Virus record (IMG/VR): IMGVR_UViG_3300008259_000147 | Span: 1 to 64,000 of that record | From: a virus | DNA: 64,000 bases | Strand: one strand, 5' to 3' | Part shown: one piece after another, positions 29,274 to 38,300 of the stretch | How the letters are laid out: each line of letters begins with the position of its first letter | How positions within the stretch are numbered: the stretch's first letter is position 1 | Notes under the pieces: generated by a model | What the model was told of the DNA's origin: nothing | Database searches by the model: none | What the model saw: only the letters and a program-made list of their open reading frames with translations | Translations under genes and position numbers: made by a program

Positions 29274-32177
29274 TTAGCTTAACTTTACATAGTTATTTGA
29301 ATTATTTACCACATTCTGAGCATGTGTTCGCTGATTTTTTTCCATGTCGCTGATAATATAATTTTTAACTGTATTTAAAGTTTGCTCTATTAGGCTATTA
29401 ATTTCTTGGCTTTTTCCAGATTGATTATTTAAATACTCGCCATATGTTATATCTGCAGGATATTCTTTCCATCTACCTCGTGCTTTTACTCCTACATATA
29501 GTTCACTCTTTACTTTATCAAAAGTAATATAACCATCTTCAATTCCATGAGTAAACATGTAACTTGGTAAATCTACTTTACTACTTCCTTTAGCTAAACC
29601 ATCAATAATCCAACTAACAGGTTCACCTGCTTGTCTAAAGTAGTTAGCTACATTTGATAAATCACCATACACAGGATAGTTATATGTTTTACCTAAGAAA
29701 GATGTTTCTCCAGTAGCTCCCCAAATATTATTAGCATCAGATGCACTAACATAAAAAACAGCACTTGGTTCATCAGCACCACCTAGCAATGGAGTACCAT
29801 CTTTCTTTGTCTGTAAAGGAACTTCTATTCTAAAATCACCAGTTGGTAATTTTGCAATATTAAAACTTGGTACAAAGTAATTAGCTAATTGAGCACCTAA
29901 ATTTCCATACTTAGTTTGCCATTTACGATAATCTTCTATATCTTCTTTACTTCCTTTGTTTGAACCAATGCCATCTATCTTATAAGCTTTTTGAATTAAT
30001 TCTCCAATTGCATTATAATTAAAACTTTTAGGGTCGTTTACTATGTTTGCAGTACTTGACCTCTCACCAGCTCTATTTTTAAGAGCAGCATAGTTTGGTA
30101 TAATTCTTTCTAAAAATGCATCTCTTTTTTCTTCAGTAAATGCATAACCACCCACAAGAGGTAATCTTGAATACCAAGAATTACTAGCATCTGTTCTAGG
30201 AATTGTTCTACCAGTAGGTTTACCATCTTTATCTTTTTCTTCTACCCAATATTCGGTTGTCTTATAAGATTCAGGTAAGTTTTTAATCATTTCTTCTTCT
30301 TTCTTCTTTAAAGAAACATAATCACTAAATGCAAGAGCACCTTGTCGAACTTTATCATTTGCTTCTTTATACTTAAGGAAGTCACCTGAATAACTTCTAA
30401 CTCCTGCAAGAATAGTATTAGGAATATCTGAAGTTGAATTTATCGCATTAATATTGCCATTAATTAACTTTAAAAAACCTAAAGCAGTGTTATAATCTTT
30501 TTTGTATTGATCATTTGCACCTTGAAATGTCTTACTACCAGGTTTACCATATGTAGCATAGTTTTGCATTACATTCATTAATGCAGATTGAGCAGCTGTG
30601 TGCAGATACTTATCAGAATCATGAGTAGCTGCTTGTAAAACAGTTTCATTTAAATAACCATCTAATGCTGTTGTCTGAAGATCTGATAATTGATTTTGAT
30701 ACATTTGATTAAGATCTATATCTTGCTCAGCACTTCTTGGTGCACCAGGTGTTATTTTTCCAGTACCAAAGTTACCACCACCCCCACCAGATCCACTTCC
30801 TCCACCAGCCCCAGCTAATGCTTTTTCAAAATCAAGTCTAGCTTGAAAAGTAGCTTTGTCTTTATCATTATTTAATTTATAATCTTCTTGTTTTTTAAAT
30901 ATTTCCCAATCTAATTTTTTCTCTTCAATACCATATAAGTAATCTGCATTTTTTCTTTTTAAATCTAAATCAAAATTATAACCTGCCATGAATTTTTGCC
31001 AAGCATGATTTTCATCTTGAAGTACTTTTTGATTTACTTGTATTGAGCGTTCTGCATTACTCATTGCATATGTCTGAGCCCATCCTTTAGCTAAACTATC
31101 TTTCATTGATGGCAGTAAAGAATACTCAGGATTATTCATAAACTGTTGAAATACATTCTGAATCTGTTGGTCTTTATCTGTTTGATTTGAAGCTAAATCA
31201 GCTAACTCTGTTTCGTATTTAGTTTTTAACTCAGATAATTGATTATACATTTGCTCATCTTGACTTCCTTTTGGAACATAGTTCTTATACTTATTTTTAA
31301 TCTTTTTAAGTTCTATGTCTATGTTAGCTATTCCATCATTTAATCCTTTCTTATAATCTTCATGATTTGCATAGATACCTAATGAATTATCTTTAGCAAC
31401 TTGCTGATAAGCTTGCTCTTTAGTCATGTTAGGATCAGATTGCATTAATGCATCTATCTGCTGTCTAACTTTAACTTTACCTGAGACTAAGAATTGTTGA
31501 TCATATGTATCACCCATTTGCTGTCTAGCCCAATCTGTAAAGTTTGGAATAGCTTGTCTGCCATTTACATCAGTAACAATATAAGCACCTGTTAATCTAT
31601 CTTCTTTTATCTGTAGTTTTTGCTTAGCAGCTGCTTCATTCAATACATTTTGAATATTAGCAAAAGGTACAAATTTCTGAGGAGATACTTTAAAGATACT
31701 ACCATTACCTCTTTTAGCATTTTTCATATCCTGCTCAGCATAACCCATAGCAGCTTCCATTACAGGGCTATATTGAGAAAATACTTTTTCATCAGTAGAT
31801 GATCTAACTTGTTCTAATTTAGATCTTTCTGAAGCTTGCATTGATGAAAAATTTAAATCAGTTACAAATTCTCTATCCTTCACCAATGGCTCCATTAAAG
31901 CACTTGCCACAGAAACATTTCCTGGATTAGAAAAATCTACTCCACTAAGATTATTTAAATACTCGTCTATTTTTTTAAAGTACTCAGATCTAAATTTCTT
32001 ATTATCATCTGAAGTAATGTTAGCATTAAGTAATGAAGTAATTGTTGATTTATATTTATTGAATCCTTCTAGATATCTTCCTTGTACAGATGCTGCTGCT
32101 TTAGTAAGCATACTAAAGTCAGGAGCTTCCACACTTACATTTGCTATTACTGAAGATGGATTAAATGCTGTTGCCAT
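29274..32177 (-). CDS. Coiled-coil internal virion protein with Gly/Ser linker
   Basis: A 967-residue, mostly helical protein without recognisable enzymatic motifs. The N-terminal half (to ~450) is Lys/Gln/Glu-rich with coiled-coil character (for example QDEQMYNQLSELKTKYETEL). Residues around 455-475 form a natural flexible linker made almost only of Gly and Ser (GAGGGSGSGGGGGNFGTG). The C-terminal half appears globular, with mixed strands and a KDGKPTGRTIPR turn. Such two-lobed, linker-joined proteins fit a cargo or ejection role inside a podovirus capsid or tail. The start at 32177 has an AT-only leader and no Shine-Dalgarno. The neighbours are the 1088-residue cargo protein upstream (16-base gap) and the 1555-residue protein downstream (2-base gap). 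Confidence 0.65.
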   Translation of the reverse strand: MATAFNPSSVIANVSVEAPDFSMLTKAAASVQGRYLEGFNKYKSTITSLLNANITSDDNKKFRSEYFKKIDEYLNNLSGVDFSNPGNVSVASALMEPLVKDREFVTDLNFSSMQASERSKLEQVRSSTDEKVFSQYSPVMEAAMGYAEQDMKNAKRGNGSIFKVSPQKFVPFANIQNVLNEAAAKQKLQIKEDRLTGAYIVTDVNGRQAIPNFTDWARQQMGDTYDQQFLVSGKVKVRQQIDALMQSDPNMTKEQAYQQVAKDNSLGIYANHEDYKKGLNDGIANIDIELKKIKNKYKNYVPKGSQDEQMYNQLSELKTKYETELADLASNQTDKDQQIQNVFQQFMNNPEYSLLPSMKDSLAKGWAQTYAMSNAERSIQVNQKVLQDENHAWQKFMAGYNFDLDLKRKNADYLYGIEEKKLDWEIFKKQEDYKLNNDKDKATFQARLDFEKALAGAGGGSGSGGGGGNFGTGKITPGAPRSAEQDIDLNQMYQNQLSDLQTTALDGYLNETVLQAATHDSDKYLHTAAQSALMNVMQNYATYGKPGSKTFQGANDQYKKDYNTALGFLKLINGNINAINSTSDIPNTILAGVRSYSGDFLKYKEANDKVRQGALAFSDYVSLKKKEEEMIKNLPESYKTTEYWVEEKDKDGKPTGRTIPRTDASNSWYSRLPLVGGYAFTEEKRDAFLERIIPNYAALKNRAGERSSTANIVNDPKSFNYNAIGELIQKAYKIDGIGSNKGSKEDIEDYRKWQTKYGNLGAQLANYFVPSFNIAKLPTGDFRIEVPLQTKKDGTPLLGGADEPSAVFYVSASDANNIWGATGETSFLGKTYNYPVYGDLSNVANYFRQAGEPVSWIIDGLAKGSSKVDLPSYMFTHGIEDGYITFDKVKSELYVGVKARGRWKEYPADITYGEYLNNQSGKSQEINSLIEQTLNTVKNYIISDMEKNQRTHAQNVVNNSNNYVKLS

Positions 32178-32192
32178 ATTATAATTTTAAAT

Positions 32193-35100
32193 TTATTGTC
32201 CAAATGGGCTTAGTATTGCACCACCAGTACCTGTTCCTCTATTGCGTTGGTAAATTGAATTAAGATAATTTCTTGCAGCAGTATTTGCAGCATCAATTGC
32301 TTCTTTTTTATCTAGGCCATACCCATTAGGGTCTGAATACATTTTGTAATAATAATCAAATGCATCATTATAATCAACACCTGATCCACCACCTGTTAAA
32401 GGAGTATCATAAATACTTTTCAATGTAGGGTTTACAGCAACACTATATGGTGTTTGGAACTGATAAGGATACTGTGCATTTATCAACATCTGATTTAATA
32501 CATTATTATAGCCTTTACCAAAAGCACTTGCAAATCCTGCATCTTTAGCATTTTGATTCATTGCGTTTTCTTTAGCAATTGCATTAATGCTATTCATATA
32601 ATCACTCTTTTCTTTCTCACCCAGCATTGTAAATTGATTAATGTTTTGAACATTAGCCGCTTGAGTCTTTAAGAATTGATCTGTATTTAATGCTTCTGTT
32701 TGTTGTTGAATATCTGAAGCAGCTTTTAATCCTTTTCCAGTAACACCTAATGCAGAACCTCTTGCTTCAGGACCTGTACCCATTCCTTCAACTGTTTGAG
32801 TAACAGCACCTATTGGTTCATAGTTTTCATTTCTATAAACAGGAGACATTAAAGAAGGATTTGGTAATCCATAGTATGCATGATAATCAGGTATTTTCAT
32901 ACCTGCTGCAGCAATCATAGCAGCTTGATCTGAAGGAAACCATTGACCTAATCCATAACCTGTAGGTGATTGAAATCCTGGTTTCCGTGTAGTTATAACT
33001 TCTTCTTCTGGTGTTTCTTCTGGATCCTTCTCAGTTTTAGTTTCAACTTTTTTAACTTTCTTTTTAATACCTGGTGCAGACCATGTATAAATACCAAACT
33101 TTTTATCTTTTTGATATGGGCCTTTTTTATTGACAAAATACTCAGATAAACCATTGGCCTTTCTCCACTCATTGTATTTATTTTGAAACCATTCTACAGC
33201 TTTCTCTCTTGTTGCGTTATCTCTAGATGTAGCATCTGCTCTCCATGAATCAACACCACTACCATAATCTTTAAGAATAGTATCATGACGAGTAATAAAG
33301 TTGTCTACATCCAATGCTTCTTGTGCATTAGTTTCAGAATTAGTTACTGTATAGTACCCTAAATCTGGATCATAATGTTGTGTATCAAATGCTCCAAACT
33401 TTTTATTAGGCATTATTACTTCAAAATCATCTGTATTTTGAAGAGCTGTTTCTGGAATAAGTTGAGTAAATTCTCCAGTATCTGCAAACTTTTGTAATTC
33501 ACCACCTGTTTTCTTAGGCCATAAATAACTACCTGTTGTATCCTTAGGATGATAATTACCACGTCTTATTTTTATTACTTTCTTTTTCTTTTCTGCTGCA
33601 GCTTTGGCTGCTGCTTCTGCTCTAGCTTTAGCTTCTGCCTCTGCTTGTGCTTTAGCAGCTGCTGCTTGTGCTTGTGCTTGTGCTATACTATCTGCAGCTG
33701 AATAATTAGTTAGTACTTTATTAGAATCTACTGCTACCTTGTTAGAATCTACCATAGGGGTAGTTCTAAACATGCTATCTGCAATATGATATGCTACAGG
33801 ATCCCTCATCATCTTTTTAATATCATCATTAGATGCTGTAGGATAAAGTTGTTTAAATATATTAAACATTGCTAAACTATCTGCCTGAGCTTTTGCAAGT
33901 TTACCAGTATCAGTAACAGAAGGAACTGTAGGAGTTCCTATAGGATTTGCAGGTATGCTTTTACCAGGATTACCAGGTTGAGGTCCACTAAGTAAATCAG
34001 TAGTTGCATCTACAATTCCTAATCCACCAGCTAAACCTACCCATGGTAAAACTTTTTTTAACAAAGGAGATCCTGCATAGATATCTTTTGCTTGTTGCCA
34101 TCTTGTATATGCTTCTGCAGATGCATTTGCTTGCTCTGCTGTAGCACCAGCTGACTCTGCTGCTGCATAAGCAGCTTCATATGCTGCTGCTGCTTCTTCA
34201 GATTCTTGAAGCCCTTGCTCTGATGGTCTAGTCCATCTTCTGCCTTTTTTTACAGCATTGGCTGCAACTTTTTCTGCTTCTGCAGCTGCTTCTGCAGCCT
34301 TTGCTGCAGTCTCTGCAGTTTTAGCTGCTTTAGTACCTCTAATTGTATTTAGAGTCCATTTACCAGCATTCCACACTAGTTTACCAGCTTGTGTTATTCC
34401 CCATAAGCCTCCAGTAAGACCTAATACATCTAACATGCCAGCATCACCTGTAGGCCTTATTTTTGGCACAGCCCCAGATTGCCATGTATCAAGTCTTTGT
34501 CCATCAGGAGTTTGCCAATATTCAAATCCAGGTCTTTGTTCATAAGATTGACGAAAATAATAATCAAGTGGTAACTTACCTTCTACCACCACCTCATCCA
34601 TCAATGGACTTATGTTGCCTGTAGATTGATCTACAAAATAATTTTGACCTGGTCTTCTAATGCCTACTGGAATACTTTGATCACCTGGATCATAAAATAC
34701 TCCTGGATCAGATGGATTAGCTTCTAACTTATAACCTAATCTTCTTTCAAGATCATCTAAAGTTTCATATTGGTATTTATGATCACTACCAGACCTTGTC
34801 ATCCACTTTGTTTCTTCACCATCTTGTGCTCTACGTAGTGTTCCACCTCTTTTCATTTTTTGTGGACCTTGTGGGTGTTTAAAATCTGATCCTAACAAAG
34901 GCATAGCAATAGCAGGAATTCCATCAGGAAATCCTTTCATACCTTCTTGCACAAGTGCCAACTGACCCAACTTTTTCATGTTGTTGTCAATCATCAACTG
35001 AGCAGTCTTCTTTGTCATTGCATCCGCATTAGGATCATTTAACAATGCTTTATATTTATTGAGATCATATCTCTGAGCTACCTTAGCAGGAGTCACTGCT

Positions 35101-35459
35101 TTACTACTAGACATATTAAAGATACCCTTCAATAAATCTTTATTTTTTATTAAAAGACCTCTATAGTCAGAGAATACAAAGCTACCATCTGGAACATTTA
35201 ATGGTGTACCACCTTGAGAGTGTCTCTTGCCACCAATCTTAGCATGTTCAACCATGCCATCATTGTCAAGATCTCCCACCACAGTTTCTCCTCTCTCAGC
35301 CTCAATAGTAGCCTCATCTCTTGGTACAGCAGAAAGTGTAGTAGTTACATTATTACTTGCTGTTTTATTTTCGTAGTTCCAAATACTACCTGTTACAAGG
35401 CCATAGTTGCGCTGGTCTCCCATACTACCACCTCTGACTCTATTAATTTTTACTTTCAT
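32193..35459 (-). CDS. Internal virion protein with separator motifs
   Basis: A 1088-residue protein with an N-terminal region I associate with crAss-like and other aquatic phage virion proteins: PRDEATIEAERGETVVGDLD, then IGGKRHSQGGTPLNVPDGSF. Within it D63-L-D65-N-D67-G-M-V-E71 looks like a calcium-binding EF-hand/dockerin-type loop. Residues ~205-214 and ~652-662 carry the separator GGTLRRAQDG and GGELQKFADTG, shared with the two genes upstream. Two Ala/Glu-rich helices, near 375-450 and 590-625 (runs such as AQAQAQAAAAKAQAEAEAKA), suggest coiled coils. The region between 800 and 830 is acidic and Lys-rich. No catalytic motif is visible. Its place between the 922- and 967-residue proteins suggests an internal or ejected structural role. 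Confidence 0.65.
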   Translation of the reverse strand: MKVKINRVRGGSMGDQRNYGLVTGSIWNYENKTASNNVTTTLSAVPRDEATIEAERGETVVGDLDNDGMVEHAKIGGKRHSQGGTPLNVPDGSFVFSDYRGLLIKNKDLLKGIFNMSSSKAVTPAKVAQRYDLNKYKALLNDPNADAMTKKTAQLMIDNNMKKLGQLALVQEGMKGFPDGIPAIAMPLLGSDFKHPQGPQKMKRGGTLRRAQDGEETKWMTRSGSDHKYQYETLDDLERRLGYKLEANPSDPGVFYDPGDQSIPVGIRRPGQNYFVDQSTGNISPLMDEVVVEGKLPLDYYFRQSYEQRPGFEYWQTPDGQRLDTWQSGAVPKIRPTGDAGMLDVLGLTGGLWGITQAGKLVWNAGKWTLNTIRGTKAAKTAETAAKAAEAAAEAEKVAANAVKKGRRWTRPSEQGLQESEEAAAAYEAAYAAAESAGATAEQANASAEAYTRWQQAKDIYAGSPLLKKVLPWVGLAGGLGIVDATTDLLSGPQPGNPGKSIPANPIGTPTVPSVTDTGKLAKAQADSLAMFNIFKQLYPTASNDDIKKMMRDPVAYHIADSMFRTTPMVDSNKVAVDSNKVLTNYSAADSIAQAQAQAAAAKAQAEAEAKARAEAAAKAAAEKKKKVIKIRRGNYHPKDTTGSYLWPKKTGGELQKFADTGEFTQLIPETALQNTDDFEVIMPNKKFGAFDTQHYDPDLGYYTVTNSETNAQEALDVDNFITRHDTILKDYGSGVDSWRADATSRDNATREKAVEWFQNKYNEWRKANGLSEYFVNKKGPYQKDKKFGIYTWSAPGIKKKVKKVETKTEKDPEETPEEEVITTRKPGFQSPTGYGLGQWFPSDQAAMIAAAGMKIPDYHAYYGLPNPSLMSPVYRNENYEPIGAVTQTVEGMGTGPEARGSALGVTGKGLKAASDIQQQTEALNTDQFLKTQAANVQNINQFTMLGEKEKSDYMNSINAIAKENAMNQNAKDAGFASAFGKGYNNVLNQMLINAQYPYQFQTPYSVAVNPTLKSIYDTPLTGGGSGVDYNDAFDYYYKMYSDPNGYGLDKKEAIDAANTAARNYLNSIYQRNRGTGTGGAILSPFGQ

Positions 35460-35477
35460 AAACTTTTAAAATTTATT

Positions 35478-35508
35478 TTTGTAAATGCTGCTTATTTAAA
35501 TTTACAAA
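35478..35508. repeat. AT-rich inverted repeat in intergenic gap
   Basis: Perfect 9-base arms (TTTGTAAAT at 35478-35486 and ATTTACAAA at 35500-35508) flank a 13-base loop. They sit in the 64-base gap between the 922- and 1088-residue genes, in a block where most gaps are below 20 bases. It could be a weak RNA hairpin or a protein-binding site; the low GC makes chance occurrence quite possible. Confidence 0.3.
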
Positions 35509-35523
35509 TATTTTGTGAAATTA

Positions 35524-38292
35524 TCAAATAAATTCTACACTTCCTCCAGCTGCATATATTTGCTGAATGAATGCATCTTGTTCTTCAGGACTAAGAGTTG
35601 ATAAATCTACTTCAGAACCATCTTCATAATCATCTAATATGCTACCACCCATTTTAGCTTCACCGATTTGAGTTAAATATGCTGATGGAAAATTGTTATA
35701 TCCAAAGTTTTGATTACCAGGAGTATATGCATTCATTCCCATGTAGTTAGTAGTACCAACAGGACTTGGTGTACCATTTCTTGTAGGAGCTTTATTAGCA
35801 GCTCCTTTGTATGCCATTCCTGTACTCACAGTATTAAAGTTATCTTGAGCATTTTTATAGAGAGCTTTTCTATCATTTTCTTTAATTCCTGACATTACTC
35901 CAGATTGAAAGGCCATAGTATTCATATAGTTATTCATTCCACTTAATGGTGTACGATATGAGAATGTCCAATGAGCATCTCCACCAGGAGCATACTTTTC
36001 AATTCCTCCTCCAAACTCATATCCATTCCAACCTTTGCCGCGACCTCTTGCCCAATGCTTATAAGCCCTATCATCATTTCTATATAAGCCAGTATTAAAA
36101 TCATCATCTGCATTATACATTTCATTTAATGCATCTTGTCTTTTTTGCATTCTTGAAGCTTCCCAACCTCTTCCATTAGGATTTCCCCATGGTTTATACG
36201 GGTTATAATCAGTATCATTTATTCCTTTTCCATAGTTTCTAAAAGCTCTTTCTAAATTATGATATCGTGTTTCATCAAAATTAGGATCATTCATCATATC
36301 TGCATATTTAGGGTTATAAATATTTTGATCATAATCCCAACCTTTTCCTCTGTAATTTTCATTTTTAATACCTCTCTCATATTGTCGTAATGCTTTATTC
36401 TGATTACGATATGCATTTATATTAAAATTAGTATCTGCTAACATAGCATTCATTCTATCTTGCAAATTACTATTTTTATTATTTGAATTTGAGTTTTGAT
36501 CATTGTTTTCAGAAGTTTGATCACTGTCATTATTTCCAGAACCTTGATTATTATTTGAACCAGGTCCACTATTTGTATTAGGTCCACTATTTGTACCAGC
36601 TCCTTGACCAGAAGCACCAAAGTAATAAGGAACTGCTGCTAATGCTCCTGCATTTTTAGCTCTAAATCTTTGTTTCTTACCATCAGCATTGTAGTAAGTA
36701 CCTCTAAATTTAGGCTTGCCCATCAGTCCCATCATTCCCATTGGATTTGCACCCATGCCAAAAGCACCTAGTGCTTGTCCTAATAATCCAAGACCTGCTC
36801 CTGCTTGACTACCTAAAAGTTGAGTAATTGCATTACCTCCAACATATGATGCATATGGATTAGAAAAATTAGAACCACCTGGATTAGAACCACCACCTGA
36901 ATTACCAGAACCTTGATTATTACCACCTTGGTTATTACCAGGATTAGTTGACCCTGCTCTATTTGAACCAGCTACACCAGGGTTGTTGCTATAATACATG
37001 TCATAATAACCAGATTCATTTGCTGGTAAATTATATGCTGTACCATCATCCCCTTCATAATACCACTCATTAAATTTATTATCAAATTTTATTTTTCTAT
37101 TTTGACCACTTAAATCTTGATATACATAATTTGGATCATTATAGTTAATTCCATCTGCAGCTTTAGGTAAAGATCCACCATTCACATATTTTGCAAAATC
37201 ATTTACACTACCAAATTTACCTTTCTTCTTTTTCTTAGGATTGTGATCCATACCACCTTCTTTTAAAATTTGATATAACTCATCAATATTAGATTGACCA
37301 CCCATCTCAAACATAAAGTTAGGTGTAGTTTCACCTGCTCTATCATATGGTAAATATGTTTGAGCTTGAGGAAATGCTTCTCCACCTGCTTTCATTGCAC
37401 CCAATGCACCTTGCATTTGCACTTGCAAATTTGCAGGTAATTGATTTATAGGAATTTGCCCATTCATAGCTTGTTGCATAAGCATACCTTCTTTATCAGA
37501 TTTACCATACAAATCTGAATACATTGGATTATTTATTGGATTACCCATTCCCATCATAGAATCACCCATGTTTCCAAAACCACCAAGGAAATTGCCTAAA
37601 TTACCTAGACCAGCTTTAGGCAAAGATTGCCCACCTGCTTCATATAAGTCATCCATCATATAAGCAGTACCACCATTAGCTTTATAATACCAATTAAGAT
37701 TTTGAGCTTGTGGTGATGGATTATAATTGTCAAAACAATCAATGCAAGGTTGGCCACCCATCTCGGCCATCCCCATTTGCTCTTGATCTTGTTGCATCAT
37801 ATCTTGTTCATCTTCTTGAGATACTTGTTCTTCTTGAGATGCTTGTAATTCTTTAGCAACAGCTGTCACTAATCCTTGGGCCTGTTCAACTGACATTCCC
37901 ATTTTTACAAGTTCTTGCATAATTTGTTTGGGATCAGCACCTTGCTGAAGCCCTTGAGCAACCATACTGATTATTTTTTGTTGTTGATCAGAAGATGCTC
38001 CACCTTCTTGAGCGTATTGCATTGTATTCATTTTATCTGAGTTTGAATAATTAAATGTACCTAATGAGTTAGCAGGTATTTCAACTGCCATGTTTCCTGG
38101 AACCACTACATTCTCTTGACCAGGTTGAGCAAATATAACATCTCCTGTTGGACTTAGTATGTAAGTGTGATCTATTTGATTCTTAAAAGTAAGAGGAGTA
38201 TATCCATCTCTGCCTTTAATGATTGCACCATTTGTAGGATCTACATCTAGTCCTTGCTGGTCTGTTCTAAAGTGTATTGGTTTTCTATCCAT
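35524..38292 (-). CDS. Gln/Asn/Gly-rich virion protein with tandem repeats
   Basis: A 922-residue low-complexity structural protein. Residues ~100-175 are Gln-rich and helical (QQKIISMVAQGLQQGADPKQ), ending in an acidic Gln/Met tract and a CxxC pair (PCIDC). Three separator-type motifs follow: GGQSLPKAGLG at 220-230, GGEAFPQAQ at 303-311 and GGSLPKAADG at 372-381. Next come Gly/Met-rich and Asn/Ser/Gly-rich linkers. Residues ~610-755 hold three diverged repeats of about 45-55 residues sharing N(F/Y).. Y(R/H)N...A.R....GI and GRGW/GKGW. The protein ends at residue 922 in EEQDAFIQQIYAAGGSVEFI. Stop is TGA. I infer an internal or tail-associated scaffold-like protein; similar Gln-rich proteins occur in crAss-like genomes without known function. 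Confidence 0.6.
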   Translation of the reverse strand: MDRKPIHFRTDQQGLDVDPTNGAIIKGRDGYTPLTFKNQIDHTYILSPTGDVIFAQPGQENVVVPGNMAVEIPANSLGTFNYSNSDKMNTMQYAQEGGASSDQQQKIISMVAQGLQQGADPKQIMQELVKMGMSVEQAQGLVTAVAKELQASQEEQVSQEDEQDMMQQDQEQMGMAEMGGQPCIDCFDNYNPSPQAQNLNWYYKANGGTAYMMDDLYEAGGQSLPKAGLGNLGNFLGGFGNMGDSMMGMGNPINNPMYSDLYGKSDKEGMLMQQAMNGQIPINQLPANLQVQMQGALGAMKAGGEAFPQAQTYLPYDRAGETTPNFMFEMGGQSNIDELYQILKEGGMDHNPKKKKKGKFGSVNDFAKYVNGGSLPKAADGINYNDPNYVYQDLSGQNRKIKFDNKFNEWYYEGDDGTAYNLPANESGYYDMYYSNNPGVAGSNRAGSTNPGNNQGGNNQGSGNSGGGSNPGGSNFSNPYASYVGGNAITQLLGSQAGAGLGLLGQALGAFGMGANPMGMMGLMGKPKFRGTYYNADGKKQRFRAKNAGALAAVPYYFGASGQGAGTNSGPNTNSGPGSNNNQGSGNNDSDQTSENNDQNSNSNNKNSNLQDRMNAMLADTNFNINAYRNQNKALRQYERGIKNENYRGKGWDYDQNIYNPKYADMMNDPNFDETRYHNLERAFRNYGKGINDTDYNPYKPWGNPNGRGWEASRMQKRQDALNEMYNADDDFNTGLYRNDDRAYKHWARGRGKGWNGYEFGGGIEKYAPGGDAHWTFSYRTPLSGMNNYMNTMAFQSGVMSGIKENDRKALYKNAQDNFNTVSTGMAYKGAANKAPTRNGTPSPVGTTNYMGMNAYTPGNQNFGYNNFPSAYLTQIGEAKMGGSILDDYEDGSEVDLSTLSPEEQDAFIQQIYAAGGSVEFI
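36030..36465 (-). repeat. Three tandem protein repeats in the 922-residue gene
   Basis: Three diverged copies encode ADTNFNINAYRNQNKALRQY, NDPNFDETRYHNLERAFRNY and DDDFNTGLYRNDDRAYKHWA. Each is followed by a Gly-Lys or Arg-Gly turn and a K/R-G-W motif. The shared pattern is D-x-(N/D)-F-(D/N)-x3-Y-(R/H)-N-x3-A-(L/F/Y). The copies differ strongly at DNA level, so the duplication is old and kept by selection on the protein. Confidence 0.6.
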
Positions 38293-38300
38293 TTTATTTA

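Noticed and set aside
33600-33690. Short GCT/GCA repeats as a simple-sequence locus
   Set aside because: They encode the Ala/Glu/Lys coiled coil of the 1088-residue protein and are explained by its amino-acid composition.
35495-35530. Bacteroidota-type promoter (TTTG and TAnnTTTG) upstream of the 1088-residue gene
   Set aside because: Only partial matches, and the spacing between the two elements is about 12 bases instead of about 19-21.
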